The notes beneath the pieces are model-generated. The model saw nothing but the letters and a program-made list of their open reading frames with translations. It ran no database searches and was not told the origin of the DNA. The translations under genes were made by a program, and so were the position numbers. Below are positions 24,861 through 38,800 of a stretch of DNA of 64,000 bases, piece after piece (the first letter of the stretch is position 1; each line of letters begins with the position of its first letter). The DNA is taken from positions 8,005,501 to 8,069,500 of the forward strand of contig NC_135245.1 of the NCBI RefSeq assembly GCF_947623445.1, written 5' to 3'. The DNA comes from Clavelina lepadiformis. Lineage: Eukaryota > Chordata > Ascidiacea > Aplousobranchia > Clavelinidae.

Positions 24861-26332
24861 CTATAGGGCATAGGCGGTGGCTGTTAAACGTTTTTTAGTT
24901 GCTTTGTTGTCAAAGTATATGAAATTTAATTAAATAATATTCATTGCTTAATTAAACATGCAATGCACTTTTAGGTAATATGTTCATAGAGATCTTTTCT
25001 GTTGGAGGTAGATTAAACAAGCTCGTTGTTTATGTACTTCATCCAAAAATGTAACATTCTTTAAGAAGCCAAAAGCCCTTAAATTTTGCAATTCCCATGG
25101 TTTAGTTGGACTTTCTACGTAATGGCTAAAAAAAGTCTGGTAGAGTTAGACCAACCAATGGTCAGCATGGCCGGTGTTGTTTATCAGTGTGTTGAATTAC
25201 CTTAGCAGGCGTGTTAAAAACTTCCTGGTCTCGTTAATTAATTATATTGTTAGGTTAGGGTTAGGCTAATGTAATCCAATTGAATTGAATATTGATGACA
25301 TTTGACTTTTTGCTAAAAATTGCAGTCTTGAGCTTAACAGGCTATTGCAAGACCTAGAGAAATATGTTGTATTTCATGAAATTATAGCATAAGACTAAAA
25401 TGACATGCAAAATTTCAAAGAGGACCATGCGAGATTTTTCGATTAAAAGCATTTTTAGTAATTTCACTTATAATAAAATAAACATAAAAATTAACCCTAT
25501 TTTCACTAGGTGTGGCTTCTCCTGCACACAGTCACAGCAATGACTTTTCCTAAAAATTGTTCAGCTATCTGTCCATGTTCGTTTTATAAAGTTGGATTTT
25601 CTTATTTTTTGAGATATTGTCATATTTTCATAATTTTGCTCCCACTCCGCATTGAAGCGTATCGTTTTCGTTTACTCATTTACGCACCACTAACTCGACT
25701 AACTATTCTCTTGTGTTCTCTTCTCGCGGTCAGCTGGTTTTCCGCACAGCGGGGGCGCGCGTAACAAGAAAAATTTCTAGCAAATTACTATTCATATTTA
25801 CGTCAAATGCAATGGCATAATATTACCAGTCGCTTTAAAAAGTATGTCCAGGCCAACGACAATCTCTGGTTAGAAGACGAATTTGTCTGTCTGCCACAAT
25901 TAATTTTGCATGATCTGAATTCCATGAAGACTGCTTGTCCTCTGCCAGCATCATTTGCAGATAAACAATGCCTACAGGATAAAAACGTGACTGAAACGTT
26001 TTTTGGAACCAACGAAGTACCAAACATTCTGTCTTGAGCGGTAGACCTACAGCAACTAGTGACTACTGCATGCCAATTTAAGTAAGTTTACAGTCTGTAA
26101 AACGTGCTAAGTATCTTTGGTCACGTATAGGGTCCGTAATGTACTTATTTGATATATGTTGCATTAAATTATCGGTTAATCGTTACATTATTGCGATAGT
26201 TATGAGAGAACTAACAAAAAATAATTCTGTTATTGGCTTTTTTGCAACCGGAAATCGAAACGTAACGGGCGCTGTTCAAACATGGGGACAAGCTTTGACA
26301 GTTTTAGTTTAAATAATACCATTTTCCATGCA
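24861..26332. other. Intergenic, one unassigned open frame
   Basis: Contains an ATG-started 76-codon frame at 25,807-26,037 (MQWHNITSRFKKYV...). It has no recognised domain and is overlapped by antisense frames of similar size. I do not call it a gene. Otherwise nothing recognised. Confidence 0.4.
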
Positions 26333-26340
26333 GTTTTAAA

Positions 26341-26760
26341 CAGAGGTGGAAAGACTGGAGGCACAGACTTGACTCCAGTCAAGTTTTTGGAAAGTTGTGA
26401 ATTGACTTGTGACCTGTATTTTGGTGCTTAAAAGAATCGACTTGACTCGTGATAGCGTGAAAATTTTGGTTGACTTTGGTCACAAAAGAAATTAATTATT
26501 TCAAGTCTTTGTAAAAACTATTTAAAAACAAAAGCGTCAGAAATGGACAAAATCAGATTTTATGCTTATATTTACGATACGAGTGTTCAGAAAGCTGTTT
26601 ATTATCGACCTAAAACGAAAAATAACTCGTATATGGTTATTTGTTTGTGACTTGGCATGTGGTAAGGCTTGGGCGTAATTTCATAGACGTTACTGACTTG
26701 GACTTGCGTTGTTAGTGACTTGACTAGTGTCACGACTATTAACAGCTGTTTCTATCATTG
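26341..26760. mobile_element. hAT-type miniature element (family G), 420 bp
   Basis: Starts CAGAGGTGGAAAGAC and ends GTTTCTATCATTG. The flanks GTTTTAAA and GTTTGAAA match at 7 of 8 bases. The interior is rich in GACTTG and its complement. A diverged relative lies at 44,778-45,247. Confidence 0.75.
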
Positions 26761-26768
26761 GTTTGAAA

Positions 26769-28719
26769 ACATTAAAACAGAATAAACACACAATGCAATT
26801 TAAATGTTGAAAATTAAAGGTTAAATTAAAGTAAGACTTTAATTTGGTACATGCTTATCCATTATATATCAGCATATTTCTGCTCAATTGTGGTACAATG
26901 TAGCTGGCCAAAAAAATAATAGGGGCCCCTTGGGTCCTCTGCTAAATCCGACCTAGTCGTAGCTACAAAAGTCAAAAATTTATTGGGCCCTGGTGTAAAT
27001 ATATTGTGTCGATTATGTTTAATTTTTTGATAAATATGTTTATTCCACGAAGCTGTTTTACTTGAGTAAAATACAGAATAAAGTTTAAGGTACAACAGGT
27101 CTCTACATACCGAAGTTGCAAAATAACGATTAAGACCAGTTGGATAAAGCTTAGGAAAAGGAAGTTGATTTAGGCTGTAATGTCGTCATATACGAAATCA
27201 ACGTTGGACATTCCAATAGGATTCATTTCACATAAGTTATTCTATTAGGACGCGTTATTAATTACTGCATAGGTTTGTAGGTATGCAGTAGGTTACTTGC
27301 CTCGATTGCCCATGTTTTACTATTTGCAAATTGTTTTGTCCTGCTCCAGTGCTTTTCAACCTGTGAGACTGCATGCACTAGTGAGAATAGAAAAACTCTA
27401 GTGCGAATGACGAACACGGTGCCGATGAAATTCGTCTCTCTGATTTTTAGTTATTCTTAAAGCAATGCTGGTTGGTTGTGTAAGTTTGTTGTTTTCATGC
27501 TTACCTTCTGGTCGGGAAATGACCGAGGCAAGTTCATCCGTAATGTATACGTTGCACAGTTATCACAAAGCAAATCCATTTTTTCAATGTAGCTTCCATG
27601 AATAAGACCGCCGTTAAAAACAACGTGACAGCATGTTGAAGTGGCAAAGGAAAAACAATAACGAAATAATGGAGCAAGTTGATATTATGACAAGACGGTC
27701 GCTTATCTCGTTTGCTTTATATTACGTAGAATAGTAGTCGGGTGCTATTATAGACACAAGAATGTGCGCTATTTTTGTATGGACATAGAAGTGGAAATTA
27801 TGAGTGAGTAAATTAGGATTAATGACTAATCAGTGAAATGAAATCTGTTGAAATATCTTTTACGTTGGTTTTGCGCGATCCGACCATTAGGCCTAACTTT
27901 GTATCATTTTGGAAGTAGTTTGCTTTAAGAAGATTTTTTTCATATTTTTAAATGTTTATATTTAATTTATTTTACTGCCAACTTCAAGCTTTCGATGTAG
28001 CCTATCTTTTTTATGCACACATCGCTAACAAAATCTTAGGGACCGATGTTATTGGTTCATGGGATGGTTTGACCTGGAGTAACTTGTAGGCAACATTCGC
28101 GTACTCGCACTGTTGTGAGGTAAATAAAATTGAAAAAAAAGCAATTTTTTTGTTAGAAATTTTAGCTGTATTGGCTATGTTACTCTCCATTCGCTTGTGT
28201 ACAGATCATTGCACAAACTCATGAAATTGGCAAGAAAGCTTTGAACTAGGCTGGGCCTAACTACGGTAACGCGAATGGCATAAAGAAGTTGCCTGACAAA
28301 GTAGTAGGCTATGGTATGGTACCACAAACTTTATTCTTGGACTGAGGAAAGTCTTTCCACAGCATAAACTCGGCGATAATTCCTCATCGCTCGAACCTCG
28401 GCTACCGATCCGATAGATACACACATTTTTTATTATTTTTTTAATTTGTTTGTATTATTCAAATTTGGAACTGTTCATCAAGACCGCTGAGTAAAAGTAA
28501 GCGTCGCGTCTGTATGTCTCCTTGTCTAAAACACGACTCACTCGAAATGCGAGTGAGGAATGAAGAGAAAAAAAATAATTCTTTAGGCAAATACACGTGG
28601 TGTCCTTCCACTATTTAGCGGACAGGGTGGTGAAAGATACAATACAGCATACTTATAACTATAAGGATTTTGGTACGGATTGTTTTATAAAACGTTTAGT
28701 TTCAATAAGTGGTACCAAG
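26769..28719. other. Intergenic, nothing recognised
   Basis: About 2 kb with no coding block, RNA gene or paired element ends that I could identify. Confidence 0.45.
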
Positions 28720-30080
28720 AAAAATTGAACGAATGACAAAATCGCCAGCCTGCCAAACGTTTTACAACTTGGACTGTACTACGTGCGGATGAGATTTTGG
28801 TGACACAAAAAAGAGCAAACAGTCATCAAAAAGAATGAAAAGCACCATCCTACTATTTACTGACTAGAAGCCAAAAAACAAATTTGGGAGGCAGACTAAA
28901 AATGGCCAAATTTCTGGAATTTGGCTTTCAAACAAACCAAATGACAACCATGTACCCTATCACAACAATTGCCTACGTTTTTCAAGCAGCAAGTACGTTT
29001 GTGTCTCCAACTGCCACTAGGGGCGACATGCGTCAAAGCAATCCGCCCAGACCATAAACGTTTTAGAATATGTCGATTTTTAGAATATCTGGGGTTCCAA
29101 ATGGGAACGAATCAAACGCGAAAGAATAAATCAAACTTGTGCACTAGTTATGTTGAAGGCGGTGCAAACATGATTGATATCGAGGCATATATAAACGCGT
29201 TAAAAATAAAATGGATTAAGCTACTAATTGACCCTAGTTTCCAGTCTTCATGGAAAGAACTTGAAAAACCTTTTTTCAGACACTCGTTGCTTTCATGCCT
29301 CCTACGGTCCACGGTTAAAATGGAAACAAAGTTGCCTAAAACTGTTTTGCCACTACACTCTTTGAGGTCTTCGGCAAGCGCATGGCGTACATTTGCGTCA
29401 GAAGAAGTATACAACCTACAAACCAAACCGCTTTTCTTCAATAAACTAGTTAGATATAAAAAGAAGTTATGCTACGTTTCCACTGTGGCTCCACTCGGCT
29501 CGAAGGTATCACAGAATACTACCAACTAATTGACACAAACGGTGATTATATAACTTTTGAAAAGCTTATCATTGACCATGACATTGTACCTAACAATCAA
29601 CTATTCGTGGAATATGTCAAACTTAAATCTGCAATCCCAGATGACTGGGACGAAACTTCGTGACAAATCGACTACAACAAAAACCCACTAGAATCTCTAA
29701 AACAATGCGTTATACTCCATGGGAAAACAACAAAACGCAGCTACGAGTTCATTCTTCAGCGAAAAGCTACGATAGTCAATATCATCCAAAACAAATAGGA
29801 AAAAGAACCTGGAATTGACATACCCGAGACAACATGGAAAAAATATACCGTGCCCATTACAACTCAACAATTGAAACAAAATTACGTTCATTTCAAATTA
29901 AACTTAACCTTAAAGCTATTGTTTCCAACCAGGCGCTGTTCAGGTTTGGAGCATTAGACTCCGAGCTATGCGTTTTCTGTAGAAATACTGTTGAATCTAT
30001 ACTACATATATTTATTCAATGCTCATTTTCGAGAATTTTCTGGGAAAATGTATGTAATTTATTGTTTGTTGTTGTTGTTG
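28720..30080 (+). mobile_element. LINE 3' half, decayed
   Basis: Frames at 28,969-29,529, 29,469-29,663 and 29,834-30,112 follow each other as in the C-terminal third of a LINE ORF2. There is an EGGANMIDIEAYINALKIKW block, a PLFFNKLVRYKK block, and a terminal zinc-finger-like region with SELCVFC...HIFIQCSFSRIFW (zf-RVT type). Frame changes and stops between them show it is inactive. The reverse transcriptase core should lie upstream but is missing or unrecognisable, giving a 5'-truncated copy as is usual for LINEs. The style resembles L1/Tx1-like elements, but the clade is not settled. Confidence 0.8.
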
Positions 30081-30112
30081 TGAAAAAAAAAGAGAACAAA
30101 AAAACATTTTAG

Positions 30113-33005
30113 AATAGAAATTTCTATGTGACCTCTTGATGGGTAGCCTACACGTTAAAGATATTAAAACAATAAACGTCTTATTGCAAATCTCAAGTGG
30201 TGTTTTTGCCTATGGCAAAATCATACAAATGCACACAATCCACCAAAGTACAGTACTTGTAGCCTGCAGTAATAAAAGAACCGCGTGATGGAAACAGTAA
30301 AGCGAATAAAAACTTAACAAAAACAATTCATCTCAATAAGATTGAATTTGTTTCACGCCCCCAAAATTACATTTTTTGACACCATACGGGGTCGCGACGC
30401 ACAGTTTGAGAAGCCCTGGTCTAGACTACATAAGGTATCGGCGTATTCTAAAATGTATAAGAATCCTAACCTGAATAAGTTCTGTATAACATTATGATTA
30501 GGCTATTTTTTAAAATATACCTTACTGAAGACACGACACCTGTCGATACAACTCCATCACAGTTCACCACCACTGCTGGGACTGGTTGCTTGGCCCCTTA
30601 ATGGCGGAATCGGAAAGTTTCAATTTGGCTTTAATTTCAGAGGCAAGTTAAGCGATCTAGTGTTTTATAGGATGTCTATCGCCCAAACCCTTGGTCAAAA
30701 CCGCTATCGTTTGTAATGTAATATCTATGCGCAAACATGCTCAAATAATTAATTTTTAGAATTGAGTTGCACAATTAGTCTTTATAAAAATTTTAATTAT
30801 ACGATTTTGTTGTAAATCATTTGTATTATTCAAAGATCATAGAAATCATAGTATTTATTTTTACTTAATTTCATACAAGAACACGGTATACTTTGTATGC
30901 TTCAGATCCTTCATCATTGTTATTCAAAATTCCAAATCCAGGAAGGAATTTAGGAAATAGGTGGTGAGTTGAGTATGTTGTCAGATTATTAACCCCTGGG
31001 TTGAGGAAAGTTGTTACATGACTGAAACTCTTATTACTGTGGCCGCCAAACTGTAGAGTACTGAGAGTAGGCTCTGGCCGACATCCGTTTTCAGCAGGAT
31101 TTTGCATGCGGAAAGCAATGAAAAATGAGTTGCGTAAATGACAAGCGCATTTGCTCAAAAATGGGGTCTTGTGCAGAAGTGCACAACCGGATTACGTTAC
31201 AATCTGAGTAGCTGGGGTCTAACTTGGTATGCAAAGGCATCCTGTGGTTGTGCACTTTTGCACTAGACTCACATTTAAGTGAGGTTAACAAGAAACTGTG
31301 AAAAATAGATTAGAAGTTTCCACTGAAACAGTGGTAGTGGCAGTCATTTTTTACAAACAAAAACTGTTTGTTTGAATGCCTATTTAAAATAAACAAATGA
31401 AGATATAAGACATTGTTGCACGTCAAAATTTTTTCTTTGCGCACAGTAGTGTCTATATGTCTATGTCTCATCGATAACTGCCATACTTCAGAGCCTGTAG
31501 TGTGATGTACCAACTGCTTGCATGAGATTCATCAACGTGCATACCAAACTTTTTATCTTCATGCCGATTTAAAATAAATAAACAAAGAAAAGCTGGTTGT
31601 TTGAACGTTATTTTATAATAAGTAGGCCTAAACGAAGACTTGAAGTTTTGTGTACACTGTCATATTAAATAGGGGTCTTTGCACACACTATTTCTCATCC
31701 AAAACTGCCAAATTTTTCAAAAATGAAAAATCTATGCAGGGGCTTGTCAAAGCATCAATACCTGCACATGACAGCCCGTGAGTGTGCCCGGACATCTTTT
31801 GTGCCCCAATATTTTGCCGAGAAAAACAAAAATGCACTCAGTATTTGGACTCAGAAATTGCAATGAAAGATCAGTTACTTAAAGTGAGGGATAAGTCCAA
31901 AAACAAGTTGACCTTACATGAAAGAATACTATTAACTGAACATTCTGGTATAATATTTTTGAAAAATACTTCTTAGTTAGGTAGTTATCGGCAAAAGAAA
32001 ATCGCAAAAAGTGTCTTTTTTGGCCTTCATTGTGACGTAGGTCAAAGCTCTTGTTCAGCCATAGATTAGTCAAGTTTCTTGACAACATGCTGCTGCTGTT
32101 ACTTTTCTACTAAAGCCGGAAATGTAGGTCGTAGGTATTGGGCCCATGTCCAATTAGGCATCATGTGAAAAATTAGCAACGTGAACCATTGGAATCGAAT
32201 AAATTACGATTTCCTACAAATATTTTTTTCAGCTTTGCACAAGCTGCACCTGCATGCACTTGCTCATTCCGAGGCACGAGCAATATCAAGGCCCAACCCA
32301 AACTTGATACTGCAACTGAGAATATGGTGCCTTTTAACGAGACCTCAGCTTGAGTTTGTTCTGCATTAGTTGTAACTTTGTCAATAGCTTTGTGAAACAG
32401 ACTTTATATCTAGAACTAATAAATTTCACTTGAAAAAGTCTGTCCTAGCGATCGGTCAGTCACAGCTAATTTATCATTTTTGGGTTATGTGAGTGTTGTA
32501 GCATTAGCACATGTCAATACAGTTTTGCCCAATTGGTTTCTATAAACCTTTGTCTTGAAATTTAGGCTTCTGAGTCACTTGATATCTTCTTAGTTATGTA
32601 GGTACTGTTTTGACACTGATCACTTGACTACTAAGATGGGAAAACTATCATTATAAATGATGAGATATATAATGTTTTTATAGTTTGTTTTGCAACAAGT
32701 AATTTGGAAACCATACTTTTCGTGTTTATTTTCAGTTGTTTTGTAAAGAAGTACAATGCCAACTTCAACATTTATTTAAATTCTCACCCTCTTTAATATG
32801 TTACGCTTTTAACGGCGAAAATTTTTTGAATATCTATGGCTGATGAAGTTTATATGTAAAGGATGTTGTTAAATTAAAAATCCAGCTGCTTCACAATGCT
32901 GGCACTGTATATTCTTTAGTTATAGAACCATTTGTTCCCAGATGTACATTATTTATTGACAGAACATAGCCTGGATCCTGGTGGTTAGTATTTCTAAAAT
33001 ATTAT
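30113..33005. other. Intergenic with element fragments
   Basis: A lone hAT-type right end (GTTTGAGAAGCCCTG, ending at 30,418) has no visible left partner. A 91-base palindrome is listed separately. The rest, including the presumed promoter of the next gene, shows nothing recognisable. Confidence 0.45.
31172..31262. repeat. Short palindromic element, 17-base arms
   Basis: TGCAGAAGTGCACAACC at 31,172-31,188 is matched by its inverted copy at 31,246-31,262 with one mismatch, around a 57-base loop. It could be a very small inverted-repeat element or a hairpin. Confidence 0.6.
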
Positions 33006-34745
33006 ATGAACAGAATGACTCAGATTTTTCAACGCGCAAAGGCTGTGTTAGTCGACTTGAGTGGTACATTGCATATAGAAGATCAGGTGATACCAGGCTG
33101 CCATGAAGCTCTCAGCAAGCTGAGAAAAAGTGGTTTGAAAGTAAAATTTGTCACTAACACAACAAAAGAAGATTTACATTCACTGCATCAGCGGCTGATT
33201 AGACTGGGTTTTGAAATTGAAGAAAATGAGATATATACATCATTAACTGCTGCAAGGCAACTGCTTGAAAGTGAAGGTTCAAGGCCTTACTTGATGCTAA
33301 CTGAATCTGCTAAAAAGGACTTTGTAGGGATTGATACTAACGTCCCCAACGCTGTTGTTGTCGGTCTGTCATCACAACATTTTCGATATGAGGCGATGAA
33401 TTACGCTCTTAGACTACTTCTTGATGGTGCATCATTAATTGCAATAAATAAAGCAAGGTATTTTATACAAAACTTATCTACTAACGTATTAATAGTTAGG
33501 TATAAAAAATATCTAGAAAATAAGCTATAGTATATTCAGTGTGTATCTACTGTCATTAAATAGCAGGTTTTTTATTATAAATCCGTTCTAATAGCTTAAC
33601 AGTTACCATCATCAACCATTTCCAGTTCCATGGTATTGTGTAACTGCAAGAAGGTACATAACTTAAAATATTATGTACTGTTAGTAGTCAGACATCATTT
33701 TCCTTACCCCGAAAAAAAACGGAATACTTTCTATCCGACATGAAACTACTAAAAACAGATTTCTTGCCAAGCGTTTTACCCCTGTAATCCGGAAACCTTG
33801 CCGTCCAACTTCGACCTGAGAATTAAGAAAAACAGATATGCCGGAACAATTGAAAAAACACCCCCTTATCCGGATTACAACATATGTTACTTATATATAT
33901 GTAGCAGTTTTTATACTTGTTACACATCAGTGTTTATCGTAGGCACAGTCATTGGCCAATTTTCTAACTTCCATTACTTGAATTATTCAATTTGAACACA
34001 GTTGGATCTTCAATACATTTTGAATGTATGAACTTGAGTTTACATCATGGTAATTTGTTGCAGGTACTTCAAAAGGCCCGATGGGTTCGCCTTAGGTCCA
34101 GGAGCTTTTGCAGCAGCTCTTGAGTATGCCACTGATAAAAAGTCAACTATTGTTGGAAAACCAGAAGCATCTTTTTTTCTAGGTGCTATCAAGGATTTGG
34201 AGTAAGGAGTTTGTTTTACGAATATTTATCTAATTTGTTTTTTACTTCATATAAGCACATGTTCAATGGCAAATCCTGTATTTTATTCATCATAGTTAAG
34301 TTAGATGTAGGATGATTGTCGAAACAATTTTGGTCAATTTTATCATAAACAATTTTAACAGTTCCAGTTATTCATGCATTTAGGAATAAGTTTATACAGG
34401 TTTAATATTAAGCTTTGACAATAAATTTACAGAGCTGCAGTACAGTATTTGGTCTGTAAATGTAATTTTTCGCAGCCATTACATGGTAATCAAAATGATT
34501 TCTCAACCTTATTTAATATATAATAAAATGATACTATTTGATGCAGTTGTACCCCTGAGGAATGTGTTATGATTGGTGATGATGTCCGAGATGATATTGA
34601 TGGAGCTATAAAAGCAAAAATGGAAGGCATTTTGGTTCAAACAGGCAAATATATTGCTGGCGATGAAGACAAAATTAGTCTTTCCAAAGACTGTGTTGCC
34701 CAAGACTTTTCGAATGCTGTTGATATGATACTATCTAGCCGATGA
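33006..34745 (+). CDS. HDHD2: HAD-like hydrolase, HDHD2 orthologue, three exons, complete
   Basis: Haloacid dehalogenase superfamily protein, presumed phosphatase with poorly known substrate. Exons 33,006-33,457, 34,064-34,201 and 34,547-34,745 join in phase to 262 residues; the vertebrate protein is about 259. Motif I is [10 protein letters not shown] with nucleophile Asp17 and Ser19 where most HAD phosphatases have a second Asp, as in vertebrate HDHD2 itself. Motif II is VTNTT, the motif III lysine is Lys183 in VGKPE, and motif IV is [10 protein letters not shown] (Asp208/Asp209). The [11 protein letters not shown] and [11 protein letters not shown] stretches are also HDHD2-like. I chose ATG 33,006; a second ATG three codons on is equally possible. 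MRI1 follows on the same strand after 1.08 kb. Intron 1 carries a decayed pogo-type fragment. Confidence 0.96.
33706..33880 (+). mobile_element. Decayed pogo-type fragment in HDHD2 intron 1
   Basis: Diverged relative of about 15,985-16,110 of the pogo-type miniature, sharing TCCGACA, GATTTCTT and TAATCCGGAAACC in the same order. No ends survive, so it is an older insertion than the two full copies. Confidence 0.7.
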
Positions 34746-35825
34746 TTTCTAAAACAGTTTGCTTTTATTAAGTGGGTTCCAAATCAGTGTGTTTTCAAGG
34801 CATGGGCTAGTGGTTTACTATCATCATGCAAATGTTAGACAATTTGTGTTGCATAACCGGAGGAAAACAGAGTAATCGGTACCTCCTATAACTTTACTGT
34901 GCAGGAATAATGTGCAAGTAAACTCCACATTTGTGCCAGACACGGTGCTTGCATTTTAAAAATCGTGAAAATTTTCTAAAAATTTTTGTCTTGTTTAAAA
35001 CTGAATTCTTTAATTATATGTTTTTCTGGTTTTGTGTACTTTTTGTGTCAGAATCAGTTTAAGGCTATAAATGAACAATAGGTTTTGTCATCTGTGATGA
35101 ACTTACTCTATCGAACACAGTTTGGTTATCGTACAATAAATGCAAATACTTTCGTCAAATTAATGGAAGAATTGGAATCAGTATACATCATTTATAACAC
35201 TTAGTATTGAATTCGTTGAACATTTGTTGCCTGGTTGTCATTCTTTACATGTATAGATTTAATTTTAAAAATTAGTTTTTAAAAATTGTATACCTGCATT
35301 CTGGCTGAAATGTTATTTTACAGTATAGTGTCATTGATAGATTGTCAAGTTATACTTTCGTATTTAAAGCAATTTTTACAAATTTGTTGACGTTAACTAT
35401 TTGAGACTACAATGCTATTTGAGATACAGTGAATTATACTTTTCAATCAGTTTTTCTTTAGATGCATTTTTTGCTGCTGTTTGGATTTTTTATATTTTTC
35501 AAGTGCCCAAACTTAACAAATATATCAGAATCAGTCCAAATATCATTGTAGCCTTTTGCATAAGAACTTGTCAGGAGAACTTGTATGTTGTTCTGACCTT
35601 GAATACTTTAGCATTTACTTTTTGATACTGAAATTTTCTTTAAATCATAATGAACTTTTATTTAGGTTTTTTAATTTGTGTGCAAGTGCATCGCATACTC
35701 AAAGTGCCGCTGTATTTCAAAAAATATATCTAAATGTATGCCTTTATCTGGTTATCTTACATATCACAGAATCATATTTAAAAGTTTTTGTTAAAAGTAT
35801 GTTTTAACTAAACAAAAGCTTCAGT
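34746..35825. other. Spacer between HDHD2 and MRI1
   Basis: Holds the HDHD2 3' UTR with AATAAA at 35,136-35,141 and presumably the MRI1 promoter. At 1.08 kb it is longer than the spacing expected inside a trans-spliced operon. No other feature recognised. Confidence 0.5.
35136..35141 (+). terminator. Candidate poly(A) signal of HDHD2
   Basis: AATAAA 390 bases after the HDHD2 stop. Confidence 0.5.
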
Positions 35826-38800
35826 ATGACACTGGAAGCAATAAAGTATCGACGGGGTGAACTTGAAATTTTGAATCAGCTTCTTTTACCACACCACACT
35901 ATTTATGAAGAAATCATTACTGTCAAGGATGGCTGGGAGGCTATCAACCAAATGAAAGTAACTTTTAGTTTTAGAAATTTTCTTGTTTTGTCATGCGTTG
36001 TTTCTAGTTACGTGCTTTCAAAAAATTACTTGGGCATCACTTACTTTTCTACATGGACAGATGCATACATTGTGATGTGTTACAAACACTGAATTTTTTC
36101 TTGCTGAACAGCAAAGAATCCCACCTTTTCAAGGCGTTACAAGTTGTTTCACAGTAACTTACCTCTACTGGACGTTGCTATAATATTAGTATATTCCTTG
36201 TGTTGCGTAAATAAATGTTTTCCATAAGATCTTGTTAAAACAGCAAAGAAACGTTATAACCTTTTTTGAAGTCGCAAAAACTCTTGGTGGTTAACTTAAG
36301 TTTTAGATGTAATAATATCACATTTTTATTTTATTAAACAACTACTTATGCTGATGTGCTTTAGGTTAGAGGTGCCCCTGCAATAGCCATCGTTGGATGT
36401 TTGAGTCTAGCTGTTGAACTCCACAACAAAGATTTCAAACATGTATCAGAAATTGGTATATTTGTGCAAGATAAAGTTGCATATTTGGTAACAGCAAGGC
36501 CTACTGCAGTAAATTTGAGTAAAACTGGGGTTTCCATTTTCCAGTATTGTAAGGATCTCATAACAGCTGGTAACGAAAATATAGAAAGTTTAAAATCTCA
36601 GTAAGTACATTACAGTATATCCTGTATCAAGTATCTAGCATTCTAGCACATGGGTGTCCAAACTTTTGAGGCTCATGAACTACATTTATAATGGCCAGTT
36701 CAAAATGAGCTACTAATAAAGAAGTTCTTTTATCAATTGCTAAATTGTGACAACATATTGGGCACCCCTGATCTAGCATGAACGGCACTGTGCTAAAATG
36801 TGGTATATTTACTTATGTTAATATACATATTGAACATAATTTTGCCCAGTTGAATATTTGGAATTTAGTCCAAGCTGGAGTGGTAAATCAACAACAAATC
36901 AAAAATTTTCTTCTAGTAATTAAATTGTCCCATCACTGGTTGGTAATGAGAATGACAGTTCAAGTTGCTAGTTCATACCGCCTACCTGCAAAATAAGATC
37001 TCCGTGCTTGTCTGGACAATCTGGAAAATGTTAGTTTTTAAATAAATGCATTTATAAATAGGGTTTGCAGACCGAAATATTTGAAAAAGCGTTTTCAAAT
37101 ACAGTGACACCTTTATGATAGTAATGATCCTACCTAAACAATTTTTCTGATAAAATACTTTGTTGTATGTTACAATGAGGACATTTTTTTTGCATGTGCT
37201 ATAGTAAGTACTGCTTATATGCAGAAACCATATCGTGCTGTAACTTACGCATAGATCTACTTTCCGAAACTTCTATAACTGTTTCTTTTGCATGAATCAT
37301 TGGTAGTTGGGCTTGGCATAGCCAACTTAGCAATTTTCTGCAATTTTTAGTTATTACAAAACTTTAATTGTACGTACTTGCACATATCATTATGCTTTTT
37401 GGGTGAACTTCAACCCCATCGCTGTTTTTATTCATTTTTCTATCTTAGATTGCTGGATCGCATGGAAAAATTGTTACAAGATGATATCAATGATAATACT
37501 AGACTTGGTGAACATGGTGCTGAATGTATTCTGCAAGGTATGGCTGGCGAAAATAATGCCGGCTGCACCATCTTGACTCACTGTAACACTGGATCCCTTG
37601 CAACTGCTGGCTACGGAACAGCATTAGGTATTACGAGATTTGTTATCACTATTTTTGTTTGTACCTGGACCACAAGAAAAATAACGTTGATTGTTTTCAG
37701 GTGTTATTAGATCATTGAAAAAACGAAATCGTTTGGAACATGTTTATTGTACGGAAACCAGACCTTATAACCAAGGCGCTCGTTTGACTGCATATGAGCT
37801 TGTGCATGAAAAAATTCCTGCAACTTTAATTGCTGACAGCATGGTAGCATTGCTTATGAAAACGAAGAAGTTATCAGGTTTGTAGAACTTTCAGTGTTAA
37901 ATATTTGTATGTCAAACAAATATTTGACGTTTTATTGCTCATCACTATGTTATATGCCAATGTTGTGGTGTAAGTATGTCGAATTAGTGCCATTGTCATC
38001 TCACTTTACAGATACTTTCAAACTTGTCTATATACTCGAGAGGTTTCTGTTTTATTGTTTGCGTGTTCCCGCTTTGTGTATCCAGTGAAGTACACAGGAA
38101 TGTACTATTTGGCAATGAACAGTAGAACACTAACGATAGGAAACATGTTGTAGAATTTAATGTCGTTCCTATACCTTAAATATTGTTAATGTACTTAAGT
38201 TGTTGTAGCTAAACGCAGCTTCTGCAATTAAACGTAGTTTTACTTTAGTTTTACAGTTTATGACATCGATTTTGTTACAACTCATTGATTGGTAATAACT
38301 AGATTATTCCTGTCGCATTGCTCTTGCTTTGTTTTATATTTCCTGTGTACCTTACCGGGATTTCAATTTTTTTCATATGAGTGATTTAGCTTACGTTTGA
38401 AGAAACTAGTATTTAAAAATATTTACTACTTGTGCTACTACCAGTACTAGTTTTGCTAGTGTTTACTACTACTAATGAAGTTAGTACAGTACAACACCTT
38501 TGTTTTAGCTGTGGTAGTTGGTGCCGACAGAGTTGCGAAGAATGGTGATACCGCAAATAAAATCGGTACTTATCAACTTGCCCTACTAGCCAAACACCAC
38601 AACATACCTTTCTATGTCGCTGCACCAGTTACCTGTCATTGTGATGTCACATATCACGGTGACGATATTGTCATTGAAGAAAGACCTCCCCACGAACTAA
38701 AGCAAATTGCAGGGGTGAAAATTGCTCCAGACGGTAAGAAAGAAATATTGCGGAATATTCCACGAAATCATTGTAGACGTATCGCAATAGTCATGAATTA

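Noticed and set aside
25807-26037. 76-codon ATG frame as a small gene
   Set aside because: No recognised motif, no flanking splice or poly(A) context, and two antisense frames of similar length over the same bases.
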